A stretch of DNA of 47,193 nt from Bacillota bacterium (lineage in GTDB: Bacteria; Bacillota; Sulfobacillia; JAJZYS01; JAJYTV01), in NCBI GenBank assembly GCA_021793315.1, contig JAJYSZ010000016.1, positions 1 through 47,193 on the forward strand, read 5' to 3'. A model generated the notes under the pieces. That model made no database searches and had not been told where the DNA came from. It saw only the letters and a program-made list of their open reading frames with translations. Positions 6,524-14,038 of the stretch are shown in pieces; positions within the stretch are counted from its first letter, which is position 1; every line of letters begins with the position of its first letter. Both the position numbers and the translations under genes were made by a program.

Positions 6524-7957
6524 ATGCGGCCGCTCGTGGTCAAGGTCCACATCTACCGGCCCGGCGGGGGGCGTTCCTACGGTCTCCCAGCTGCCTGTGG
6601 CCATCTGCGGTACATGAACAGCCCGAAGAAGGAGGAGCTCGTGACCGACGCAGCCTCCATGCGCGAGCAGCTCCAAGACGAGGCTGCGATCCACGCCAAG
6701 TACATGGATGAGCGGCCAGGATCGCAAGGACTCTTCGCGACAGACCCCGACCACCCGCCTGACCAAGCTACGCTCCAGCGGGAGATCGCAAAGCACCAGG
6801 GCCCCGTTTGGCGGCTTTTCGTCAGTGTGCACGAGGACGACGCACGGGAGATGGGCGGCGCGCTGATGCGCCGCCAGTCCTGGGAGGACGCTTGCCGGGT
6901 CGTGCTCCCCAAGATGGCGGAGGAGATGGGGATACCGGCCGGGCAGATCCGCTGGGCGGCGGCCATGCACCGGAAGGAGGGACATCCGCACATCCACCTG
7001 CTGATCTGGAGCCAAGATCCGGGGAAGGGGTTCCTCGGACGGGACGGCCTGGACAAGTCCAAGCGCGCTTGGGTGTCCGCCCTCTACGCGCCCGAGCGCG
7101 AGCGGCTGGGAGAAGAGAAATCCGCGCTGCGCGCCGCGATCGGCGAGGAGTTCCGCGAGGCGCTCGGTCGCACCACCACGGATGAGTTCGCCCGTCGCCT
7201 CACGGGGATCGCGGCGTCCCTGCCAGGGCAGGGGCGCCTAGCCTACGGGTACATGCCGGCATCCGTGAAGCGGCAGGTCGACGAAGCCGTAGACCACCTG
7301 CTCCGCGCGAGCCCCGAGCTGAGGGCGATGGCGGACAGGTTCGCCGACATCGCGGCCGAGATGGCGAAGCACTACTCGTACAAGGCCGAGCGACACGAGG
7401 CGGCAAGGGAGAAGGCCATGGCCGATCTTCGCCAGCGTCTCGGAGGAGCGCTGCTGCGCGCTGCCGTGGCAATGGACGAGCGTACGGCCTGGCAGTCCGT
7501 CGCTAACGAGGTAGCCCACGCAGCCATGGGGCGTTCCGAGGCATCCCCGACCCTGACCGCCTTCGTGCGCGAGGAAGTGTCGCGCCTGGCGCAGGATCCG
7601 TCCGAGAAGGCCGCGCTCGATGCCGCCCGCAGGCTTCTCACGAGCCACGAGATGGCAGAGAGAGTACGGGATCTCCTCGAGAACGCGGCGCGTCGAGGCC
7701 CCGCCGATGGTGCGGCGGAGCGCGCGGCCCGAGCGCGGGAGCGGCTGGAGGCGACCGTCGCCGGCAGGCTCCTGGGATCCGCCGAGTACGTCCGCGACGC
7801 GCGGCGGTTCAGCGTGGGCCAGATGTACTCCGGCATCGGCCGTGCCCTCGCGGCCACGATCCAGCAGGCGGAGCGCGATGCCCGTCTCGCCGAGGCGCAG
7901 GCCCTCGAGGAAGAGGCCCAGCGACGGCGGCAAGCCGCTGCCCAGCTCGGCGGCTAG
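6524..7957 (+). CDS. MobL/MobP-type relaxase
   Basis: A 477-residue protein from ATG 6524 with GGAGGTGG upstream. The N-terminal domain has GHLRYMNSPKKEEL (about residues 26-39), VWRLFVSVHEDDARE, and the metal-binding HUH motif in AMHRKEGHPHIHLLIW (His at 154, 156, 158). This is the arrangement of the MobL/MobP relaxases of Firmicutes. The C-terminal half is long, charged and helical (RHEAAREKAMADLRQRLG and similar), without a helicase domain. The enzyme would nick the element at oriT and lead the strand into the T4SS. The catalytic Tyr is probably the one in RYM. That is from family knowledge, not proved here. Confidence 0.82.
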   Translation: MRPLVVKVHIYRPGGGRSYGLPAACGHLRYMNSPKKEELVTDAASMREQLQDEAAIHAKYMDERPGSQGLFATDPDHPPDQATLQREIAKHQGPVWRLFVSVHEDDAREMGGALMRRQSWEDACRVVLPKMAEEMGIPAGQIRWAAAMHRKEGHPHIHLLIWSQDPGKGFLGRDGLDKSKRAWVSALYAPERERLGEEKSALRAAIGEEFREALGRTTTDEFARRLTGIAASLPGQGRLAYGYMPASVKRQVDEAVDHLLRASPELRAMADRFADIAAEMAKHYSYKAERHEAAREKAMADLRQRLGGALLRAAVAMDERTAWQSVANEVAHAAMGRSEASPTLTAFVREEVSRLAQDPSEKAALDAARRLLTSHEMAERVRDLLENAARRGPADGAAERAARARERLEATVAGRLLGSAEYVRDARRFSVGQMYSGIGRALAATIQQAERDARLAEAQALEEEAQRRRQAAAQLGG

Positions 7958-8007
7958 GGGTCGCGACACACCGCTGGACGTTGCCGCAATGCAGCAGTCG
8001 TTACCAT

Positions 8008-8033
8008 GGCCGCTGTCCCTCCGGGCAGCGGCC
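8008..8033 (+). terminator. hairpin after the relaxase gene
   Basis: GGCCGCTG (8008-8015) and CAGCGGCC (8026-8033) form a perfect 8-bp stem, extended inside by CCC/GGG pairing. No clear T tract follows. It sits in the 147-bp gap between the relaxase and parM-like genes. It may separate their transcripts. Confidence 0.4.
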
Positions 8034-8104
8034 TGCTTCGTGCACGGCGCGGGGCAGGGGCCCGCAGCCATCCAGCAGTGATTCCAGTGGGGAGGTCACA
8101 GACC

Positions 8105-9085
8105 ATGCGGATCGCAGTGGACGTCGGATACGGCTTCAGCAAGGGGGCTTCCGAAACCGGGCGAAAGATCAGCCTGCCGAGCACGTTGAGCCCGGTCCGG
8201 ACTTCACGTGGACTTTCCGAGGCGTTCGGAGACGGCAAGCAGCGGGACGGCCACGACCTGGTGCTCACCATGGACGAAGTGGAAACGCGCTACACCGTTG
8301 GCTCCGTCGCGGGGCAGCGTTCGTGGTCTTCGGACGCCAGCGAGCGTGCGGGTTACGGCCCACTCGTGCTGACGGCTGCTTACATGGTGGGCGCCGAAGG
8401 CACCATCGACATCGCGGTGGGGCTGCCGCTCAGCACCTGGCTGCAGAAGGACCAGCGCAAGGCGTTGCGCTCCGGGCTCAGCGACCTGCGGGCCAGCGTG
8501 GCGCTCGACGGCAAGCGGGCACGGGAGATCCACCTGCACGAGGCGCGCGTCTTCCCGCAAGGTGCTGGCGCCTTCGCCCTGGCCGTCGCCCAGGACCCGA
8601 GCCTCGCCCAGAAGCCCACCGGGCTGATCGACATCGGATATCGCACGACCGACTACCTCGCGATGCGCCGGGTCCAAGGCACGGTCGCACCAGACGAGGC
8701 TGCCTGCGGGAGCATCGACCTTGGCGCCGGCAGGATCTTCGCCAACGTCCGGCGCGCCCTGTCCGACCAGACCGGTGTGATGGTGCCAGAAGGCGCGATC
8801 GAGGACGCGCTCGCGAACTACGGAGGACGGCTCTTCCTGCGGGGCAAGGAGCACGACGTCACCGCCCTTGTGGAGGCCGAGGCCAAGCTACTCGCCCAGG
8901 GCATCGAGGAGCAGCTCCGGCGACTGTGGACCGACCGGCTCGACCTCATGGGGGCCGTCCTCATCGCCGGCGGCGGCGGCGAGATGGTACACCGGCACTT
9001 GCGCCACATCCACCCGAGCACACGACTCATGCGCGATCCCATCTACGCCAACGCGGCGGGATACCTCGCGATGGCGGGCGCCTGA
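8105..9085 (+). CDS. ParM/Alp-type actin-like segregation ATPase
   Basis: A 326-residue protein from ATG 8105 (GGGGAGG upstream). Actin-fold motifs appear in order: phosphate-1 DVGYGFSKG at residues 5-13, phosphate-2 LIDIGYRTTDY at about 174-184, and the adenosine motif IAGGGGE near 287-293. The length is normal for bacterial ParM/Alp proteins, whose filaments push plasmid copies apart. The gene is followed by a repeat-rich gap and an RHH gene, which resembles a type II partition locus (ParM plus ParR plus centromere). Its presence suggests that the excised element is maintained as a plasmid for some time. Confidence 0.8.
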   Translation: MRIAVDVGYGFSKGASETGRKISLPSTLSPVRTSRGLSEAFGDGKQRDGHDLVLTMDEVETRYTVGSVAGQRSWSSDASERAGYGPLVLTAAYMVGAEGTIDIAVGLPLSTWLQKDQRKALRSGLSDLRASVALDGKRAREIHLHEARVFPQGAGAFALAVAQDPSLAQKPTGLIDIGYRTTDYLAMRRVQGTVAPDEAACGSIDLGAGRIFANVRRALSDQTGVMVPEGAIEDALANYGGRLFLRGKEHDVTALVEAEAKLLAQGIEEQLRRLWTDRLDLMGAVLIAGGGGEMVHRHLRHIHPSTRLMRDPIYANAAGYLAMAGA

Positions 9086-9106
9086 TTGGGCGGCCGCCAT
9101 CGGCCC

Positions 9107-9120
9107 TTTTCGTACGAAAA
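9107..9120. promoter_or_regulatory. perfect palindrome TTTTCGTACGAAAA (site 1)
   Basis: A perfect 14-bp palindrome 22 nt after the parM-like stop. Close relatives occur at 17611-17624 and 42062-42075, a weaker one at 36646-36659, and one inside the parB-like gene at 3010-3023. It may be an operator or a parS-like site for the element's own ParB. A small GGCCG/CGGCC stem just before it could also use its T run as a terminator. Confidence 0.6.
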
Positions 9121-9175
9121 TGCCTTCTCTGCCCATTCTTCGGGCACATGCCGGATGCTTGACGGCGGCGACGCT

Positions 9176-9315
9176 GTCTGACGGGTCCAATCCGCACCAG
9201 CCCTGGCTTCGCAGGGTGGCGCAGAGCAAAACGTCTGACGCCCAACAGACCGTCAGACACTTGGCAACGCGAATGCCCTGCATCTCGTTCCTGGCGCGGT
9301 CCCAGGGCGTCAGAC
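9176..9315. repeat. four GTCTGACG boxes in two inverted pairs (centromere or operator candidate)
   Basis: GTCTGACG is at 9176-9183 and 9233-9240. Its complement CGTCAGAC is at 9251-9258 and 9308-9315. The inner pair is separated by 10 nt and the outer pair by 124 nt, giving a symmetric nested layout centred near 9245. It lies directly before an RHH gene and after a ParM-like gene. Such clusters are typical binding sites for ParR-like RHH proteins, and the last box is 25 nt before that gene's start. Confidence 0.6.
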
Positions 9316-9340
9316 ATTGCTAGAAAGGAGATGTGCAGCG

Positions 9341-9613
9341 GTGCGCATCACCGTTCGGCTGGCTCCGGAAGTCGTGCAGGCGCTCGACACATTGGCAGCA
9401 GGGCGGTCCCAGTCGGACGCTGTTCGTGACGCCATTCTTCTGGCGGCTCGACTATCACCAATCCTCGCCCGCCTCGATCGGATCGAGGCGGCGCTGGCCT
9501 CGGGTGTCGTCCTCGAGACGGGCAGCCAACCCGAAGGCTCAAGAAACCAAGATGATGCAGCCCGCCAGGTAATCGCCACCCTGGGGGCCTGGGGTGCCGA
9601 CGACGACGAATAG
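9341..9613 (+). CDS. ribbon-helix-helix protein (ParR-like or relaxosome accessory)
   Basis: A 90-residue protein. GTG 9341 is used, 10 nt after AGGAG. An upstream TTG in frame lacks a ribosome site. It begins with RITVRLAPEVVQALDTLAAG then RSQSDAVRDAILLAAR, a clear RHH pattern (beta strand, helix A, turn, helix B). The acidic tail ends in ADDDE. It lies between the GTCTGACG boxes and the coupling-protein gene, 11 nt from the latter. It could be the ParR partner of the ParM-like protein, a relaxosome factor, or an autorepressor of the conjugation operon. Confidence 0.65.
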   Translation: MRITVRLAPEVVQALDTLAAGRSQSDAVRDAILLAARLSPILARLDRIEAALASGVVLETGSQPEGSRNQDDAARQVIATLGAWGADDDE

Positions 9614-9624
9614 GGGGTGCCGCC

Positions 9625-11622
9625 GTGACGAACCGTGCGAAACGCTTCCTGACCATCGCGGTCTTCGGATTCGGCCTTTCGGCCTTGACCCTCCCGACAC
9701 CGATCAGCCTCTTTCCACTCGTGCTTGAGCCGGGGCTGGCCGCTTCGACCCCAACAGCCCGTCGCGCGGTCATCGGCCACCTATGGCACCAGTGGCTCGC
9801 CGGCCAGGACTACCTGCCCTGGCACGCCTGGCCTGCGATCGCTGGCAGCAGCCTCGCGCTGCTCGCCTGGATCGTCTTGGCAGGGGCACTCACCGGCCTC
9901 CTCGCCTACGGCGCTCTTCGTACGCGCCGCACGGGACAGGGGTACGGCGGCCCGCCAGCCGCGGGGAAAGGTGAGCATGGCACCGCCAGGTGGCGCGGCG
10001 CGGGCGAGATCAGCCAGACCTTCGAACTCTGGCAAGGGAACCGCCAGGAGAACCCCTCGGGCATCTATCTCGGAGCGGGGCCGCAGCCCGGCACGGCTTG
10101 GGTGCTGACCTCGGACCAGCATGTTCTGCTCGTCGGCTCGCCGGGTGCCGGCAAGTCGCGCGGGCAGATCATCCCCACGATCGCCGTAATCGGATCGGCG
10201 CGGCGCGAGAGCATGCTGATCGCCGACCCCAAGGGCGAGCTCTACGCGCACACCGCCGCGTGGCTGGAGAGCCAGGGGTACCGGATCGTCCGCTTCGACC
10301 TGCGCGAACGTAGCCGCGGCAACCGGTGGAACCCCGTCAAGGCAGTCGCCCAGGCACTCGCCGAAGGCAGGCGGGACCACGCCTCCGCACTCTCCTGGGA
10401 CATCGCGCACGTCATCACCTACTCCGTCGAGCAGCGCGGCGACCAGCTGTGGCCCCAAGCACAGGAGGCGCTGATCGCCTCGCTCATCCTCGCCGTGGCA
10501 CAGGGTAGACCTCCCGCGGGCGGCATCCTGCCGGAGGACGACGAGCCTTGGCGTTGGCCGACACCCGAGGAGCAGCACATGGGCAGCGTCTATGCGGCGC
10601 TCCTTGCCGGCGGCCCGGGCGGCGGGCGAATCGACGACTGGATCAACCAGTTCCCCCCGGACCATCCGGCATACCGAGCCTACGGGCCCGTCCGGCTCGC
10701 GGTCGAGCGCACGAGGGCATCGATCCTTACTGGCGCGGCAGCGGAGCTCCGCCTCTTCGCCGACGACGAGATCGCATGGCTCACCGCCCTGCAGGACCAC
10801 GACCTCGCGGACCTTGGGCGCCAGCCGACCGCAGTGTTCCTTGTCATCCCCGACGAGCGGGCGACCAGGTACCCGCTTGCAACCCTCTACATCCAGCAGA
10901 CCCTGCAGGCGCTCGCGGCGCTTGCGGACGAGCACGGCGGGCGGTTGCCGATGGGCGTCAACGTGTTGCTCGACGAGTTCGGCAACCTCCCCCAGATCCG
11001 CGACTTCGACAAGACAGTGGCCGTCGCCAGAGGACGTGGAATCCGCCTGCTCCTGGCGGTCCAGGACCTTGCGCAGATCAAGCGCCACTACGGCGATGCG
11101 GCCAACACCATCAAGGGGTCGACCAACACCTGGCTCTACCTGCGCACCGCGGAGATCGACACCGCGCGGGAGATCACGGCGAAGCTCGGCCAGTACACCG
11201 TCGCTGCGGAGAACCTATCCATTCCGCGTGTGACGTGGTGGACGTCGTCCCCGACCGTCGGCACGGCCAGCACGACACACAGCATGCAGGCGCGGGACCT
11301 CCTGACGCCGGAGGAGATCCTCCGATGGCCGCCCGGCCAAGCGCTCGTCATGCAGGCAGGGTGGCTTCCGACGAGGCTGCCGCTGCCGGACCTCTCGGCA
11401 TGGTCGAAGATCTGGCCCGACATCCAGACCCGCAAGGTGGAGCCGCCGGCGTCGCCGGTGGCTCCACCTCGCTTCTGGCGGCCGCCGGATCTCGGCGGGG
11501 AAGGGGGTGAGGCGTCCGAGGAGATCGAGGTTGACCCTGAGCTCGCAGCGTTCCTGGGCGGCGGCTCCGCGCAGGACCTGACGAGCCCAGGCGACGCAAG
11601 CGACGACGCAAGCGGTTGGTAG
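9625..11622 (+). CDS. VirD4/TraG-type coupling protein (T4CP)
   Basis: A 665-residue protein from GTG 9625. Two membrane segments lie near residues 8-30 and 70-95 (AGSSLALLAWIVLAGALTGL). Walker A is VGSPGAGKS at about 171-179, and Walker B is LLDEFGNLPQI at about 449-459. The motif TAREITAKLGQYTV and the C-terminal LLTPEEILRWPPGQALVM are typical of Gram-positive VirD4/TraG proteins. It would bring the relaxase-DNA complex to the T4SS at the cytoplasmic membrane using ATP. It starts the conjugation gene block, and the following genes to 17598 run in the same direction with little spacing. Confidence 0.92.
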   Translation: MTNRAKRFLTIAVFGFGLSALTLPTPISLFPLVLEPGLAASTPTARRAVIGHLWHQWLAGQDYLPWHAWPAIAGSSLALLAWIVLAGALTGLLAYGALRTRRTGQGYGGPPAAGKGEHGTARWRGAGEISQTFELWQGNRQENPSGIYLGAGPQPGTAWVLTSDQHVLLVGSPGAGKSRGQIIPTIAVIGSARRESMLIADPKGELYAHTAAWLESQGYRIVRFDLRERSRGNRWNPVKAVAQALAEGRRDHASALSWDIAHVITYSVEQRGDQLWPQAQEALIASLILAVAQGRPPAGGILPEDDEPWRWPTPEEQHMGSVYAALLAGGPGGGRIDDWINQFPPDHPAYRAYGPVRLAVERTRASILTGAAAELRLFADDEIAWLTALQDHDLADLGRQPTAVFLVIPDERATRYPLATLYIQQTLQALAALADEHGGRLPMGVNVLLDEFGNLPQIRDFDKTVAVARGRGIRLLLAVQDLAQIKRHYGDAANTIKGSTNTWLYLRTAEIDTAREITAKLGQYTVAAENLSIPRVTWWTSSPTVGTASTTHSMQARDLLTPEEILRWPPGQALVMQAGWLPTRLPLPDLSAWSKIWPDIQTRKVEPPASPVAPPRFWRPPDLGGEGGEASEEIEVDPELAAFLGGGSAQDLTSPGDASDDASGW

Positions 11623-11656
11623 GTACCGAAAGGCCCAAGGCGAGGAGGTTGATGGT

Positions 11657-11899
11657 TTGGGCACTCCGACGTTCATCACGCACATCAGCACGTTCCTCTC
11701 GTCGGCCGGTGGCTGGATCGCTGGTCTCGGATCGGGCGGCGGCGGCGTCATGCTCGGCTACCACGCCCTGATGCGCAACTTCAACGACGACCCGCAGGCG
11801 ACGTCGCACCACACCGCTTCGATGAAGAAGGTCCTCGTCGGCACCGCGATCGTGGCTGCGAGCGGCGCGATCGCTGCCGTCGCCGGCAAGATCCTCTAG
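11657..11899 (+). CDS. small membrane protein of the T4SS (VirB2/PrgF-like position)
   Basis: An 80-residue protein with TTG start at 11657, 8 nt after GAGGAGG. It has a glycine-rich hydrophobic segment (GGWIAGLGSGGGGVMLGYHA) and a second hydrophobic C-terminal helix (VLVGTAIVAASGAIAAVAG). Size, two-helix layout and position between the coupling protein and VirB6 match the small VirB2-like or Maff2-type proteins of Firmicute conjugative elements. Identity as a T4SS pilin-like subunit is inferred from position. Confidence 0.6.
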   Translation: MGTPTFITHISTFLSSAGGWIAGLGSGGGGVMLGYHALMRNFNDDPQATSHHTASMKKVLVGTAIVAASGAIAAVAGKIL

Positions 11900-11917
11900 A
11901 CCTGACGACCAAGAACG

Positions 11918-11940
11918 GGGGCCCCGTAGGCCGGGGCCCC
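11918..11940 (+). terminator. GC-rich hairpin between the small T4SS gene and virB6
   Basis: GGGGCCCCG-TAGGC-CGGGGCCCC is a perfect 9-bp stem without a T tract. It may reduce read-through or protect the upstream mRNA, so that the abundant small subunit is made in excess over VirB6. Confidence 0.45.
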
Positions 11941-11957
11941 GGACGGGAGGGACAATA

Positions 11958-12836
11958 GTGGGCGGTCTGATCGTCTCGGGATTCTCCTACTTCGTGCAGA
12001 ACACACTCATCGATCCCGCTCTCCAGTTCCTGAGCTGGCTCTTCGTGGGCATCAGCCAGGGAGCGCTACTGCAGGCCCACCTGCCGTGGGTCTCCCAGGC
12101 TGTCGCGGTGAGCACCACAGTTGCCGGCGGACTCCTCTTCGTAAACCTCGCATGGCGCGCCCTCACGGAGTACGTGCTCTGGAACGAGGGCAGTTCCAGC
12201 GACGCTACAGGCACCCTCGGCAAAGGCGTGCTGCGCGTCGCCATCTACGGTGCTGCGGGGACATGGCTCGCCTACAACGTCTTCCAGTTCGGCATATGGC
12301 TCGCCGGAGCGTACATGGCTGCGCCGCTCCTGGGGAATGTCCAGGTCACCCACAACCTTGCAACCGACATCGCCTCGGTGCCGAACGTTGCCGTCGGCAC
12401 CATCCTCTTTGTGCTCTTCGGTGTTCTCGCAGTCGTCGTCGTGCTCGTCATCGTCACGCTGCAGATGGCGGTGCGGGCGGCGGACCTCGTGCTCTACATC
12501 GTTGCGGCGCCGCTCGTGGCGCTCGGACAGATGAACCGCGACGGAGGCGTGTGGAGCAACTGGTGGCGTTCTCTCATTGTTCTCTCGCTCTCGCAGGCGG
12601 TGCAGCTTCTCAGCCTCAAAGGCATGCTCGCCTCGACGCAGCTGCTGATGACCGGAACTGGGTCCTCCGCCACCACCGCGCAGATGATGCTCGTCATCCT
12701 CTGGATGCTCGGATGGGGTTGGGTGACAATCCGGGGGCCGCATCTGCTGCAGCAGTGGAGCTATCGGACCGGTTTCGCACAGGGCGGGCAGGCGATTGCG
12801 ACACAGGTTATTACCTCCCGCTTCCTGCGAGGATGA
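11958..12836 (+). CDS. VirB6/TrbL-like polytopic T4SS membrane protein
   Basis: A 292-residue protein from GTG 11958 with GGGAGG ahead. Several hydrophobic segments are visible: residues 15-35, 48-66, 95-120, 140-165 (VGTILFVLFGVLAVVVVLVI), 170-190 and 230-255. Such proteins form the inner-membrane channel of T4SS. The sequence MAVRAADLVLYIVAAPLVAL, then the loop MNRDGGVWSNWWRSLIVLSL, is typical of the TrbL/VirB6-like family in Gram-positive elements. It lies directly upstream of PrgI and VirB4, the usual order. Confidence 0.78.
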   Translation: MGGLIVSGFSYFVQNTLIDPALQFLSWLFVGISQGALLQAHLPWVSQAVAVSTTVAGGLLFVNLAWRALTEYVLWNEGSSSDATGTLGKGVLRVAIYGAAGTWLAYNVFQFGIWLAGAYMAAPLLGNVQVTHNLATDIASVPNVAVGTILFVLFGVLAVVVVLVIVTLQMAVRAADLVLYIVAAPLVALGQMNRDGGVWSNWWRSLIVLSLSQAVQLLSLKGMLASTQLLMTGTGSSATTAQMMLVILWMLGWGWVTIRGPHLLQQWSYRTGFAQGGQAIATQVITSRFLRG

Positions 12837-12840
12837 TCAG

Positions 12841-13083
12841 ATGAGCCTACTCTCGACCGCTCTCCTACTGTCCGGACAGGGCACATGCCCATGCTGCACC
12901 ATGCGCTGGCAGCCGCTCGGCGACCGGGCGTTCCTCCGGGGCGTGATCGTCTGCCCGCGATGCCTCACGCCCAGCCGGCTCGACCACGGGCTCCACTCTT
13001 TGAAGTCCGCGCTGCTGCCCGGGATCTCGTCGCGCGAATCCGTGCACCTGCAGCTGCAGGTGGAGGGAGGCAGGGACCGATGA
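12841..13083 (+). CDS. small zinc-ribbon-like protein
   Basis: An 80-residue protein with ATG 12841, 8 nt after GAGG. CPCC at about residues 16-19 and CPRC near 38-41 make a two-knuckle zinc ribbon. The N-terminus is mildly hydrophobic. The stop overlaps the prgI start (ATGA, 13080-13083), so it is made together with the T4SS proteins. No function is known to me. It is an uncommon member of a VirB6-PrgI-VirB4 block. Confidence 0.5.
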   Translation: MSLLSTALLLSGQGTCPCCTMRWQPLGDRAFLRGVIVCPRCLTPSRLDHGLHSLKSALLPGISSRESVHLQLQVEGGRDR

Positions 13084-13388
13084 ACCGCTATCTCATTCCG
13101 CGCCGCATCACCCAGCGCTACGAGCTCTTTGAAGGGTGGGGCTGGCCCGAAGTGCTCTCGGCCCTCGCCGGCCTCGGGATCGGCGCTCTCCTCTCCCTTC
13201 TGGCGACGCTCCTCCGTCTGCCGCTCGCCCTGTGCGTGTTGCCGGGGATTCTGGCCGGCGGCACGGGGATCGCCATCGCGAGGCCCATGCCCACCGGGGA
13301 GAACCTGCTCACGTTCCTGCGCAGCGCCAGGGCATACACCCGCACCCGCCGCTTCTACCTGTACGACTTCGGGAGGGATGACGCTTGA
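13080..13388 (+). CDS. PrgI/VirB3-like T4SS membrane protein
   Basis: A 102-residue protein from ATG 13080. YLIPRRITQRYELFEGWGWP leads into two adjacent membrane helices (ALAGLGIGALLSLLATLL and LALCVLPGILAGGTGIAIA). It then has the typical closing sequence RSARAYTRTRRFYLYDF. This is the PrgI layout, the Gram-positive counterpart of VirB3, which anchors VirB4 to the membrane. It overlaps both neighbours by 4 nt, which supports coupled translation. Confidence 0.83.
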   Translation: MNRYLIPRRITQRYELFEGWGWPEVLSALAGLGIGALLSLLATLLRLPLALCVLPGILAGGTGIAIARPMPTGENLLTFLRSARAYTRTRRFYLYDFGRDDA

Positions 13389-14038
13389 GGCCCCCAAGCA
13401 TCCTCCGCAAGTCCACCGCCAGAACGCCCGCGCCATCCGCCGGGGCGATGTCTTCCCCCGCGGCCGCGCAAGACTGGCTTCCCCTCGCAGACCTGCGCGA
13501 CGGCTGCCTTGTCCGCCCGGACGGCGCGACGGTCGGGGGGGTCGCGGTGGCGCCGCTCTCGCTCGCGCTAAAGTCGGAGAACGAGAAGCGGACGATCATC
13601 TCCGCCGTGCACGCGGCGGTAAACGCCCTGACGGTGCCCTGGCAGATCCTCTCGCTTTACCGCCCCGTGGATCTCGACGCCTACCTGGCGGGCCTGGACC
13701 GACTGCTGGGGGATGCGGACAACCGGCGCAAGACGGTGCTGCGCGACTACCTCGGTTGGGTGCATGGGCTCGTCCGCTCTGGCGAGGCCGTCGAGCGCAG
13801 GTACTACATCCTCGTCACCCGCACCGGCGACAGTGCGCTCCTCGAGCACCGCACGGCGCTGCCCGCCCTCGCCGAGGACCTGCAACGCGTTCGAGGGATG
13901 CGGGCGCGCGTGTTGACGGACGCCGACTGGCGCGAGCTGCTCTTCCTCGCCTTCCACTCCGGGCAGGCGGCGTATGAGCCGGTGCCCGATGGAATGCGGA
14001 TACCGCCGATCTATCGAGGAGGGCTCACCGTTGACTAA
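13385..14038 (+). CDS. VirB4 N-terminal-domain protein (TraC-like)
   Basis: A 217-residue protein with TTG start at 13385, overlapping the PrgI stop, and GGGAGGGA upstream. DWLPLADLRDGCLVRPDGAT, then VAPLSLALKSENEKRTIISA and PWQILSLYRPVDLDAYL, match the N-terminal part of Gram-positive VirB4/TraC proteins. The ATPase domain is absent here and is encoded by the next gene, which overlaps by 8 nt. VirB4 is thus supplied as two chains. The same split is known in some Firmicute elements, so it need not be a defect. Confidence 0.72.
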   Translation: MRPPSILRKSTARTPAPSAGAMSSPAAAQDWLPLADLRDGCLVRPDGATVGGVAVAPLSLALKSENEKRTIISAVHAAVNALTVPWQILSLYRPVDLDAYLAGLDRLLGDADNRRKTVLRDYLGWVHGLVRSGEAVERRYYILVTRTGDSALLEHRTALPALAEDLQRVRGMRARVLTDADWRELLFLAFHSGQAAYEPVPDGMRIPPIYRGGLTVD

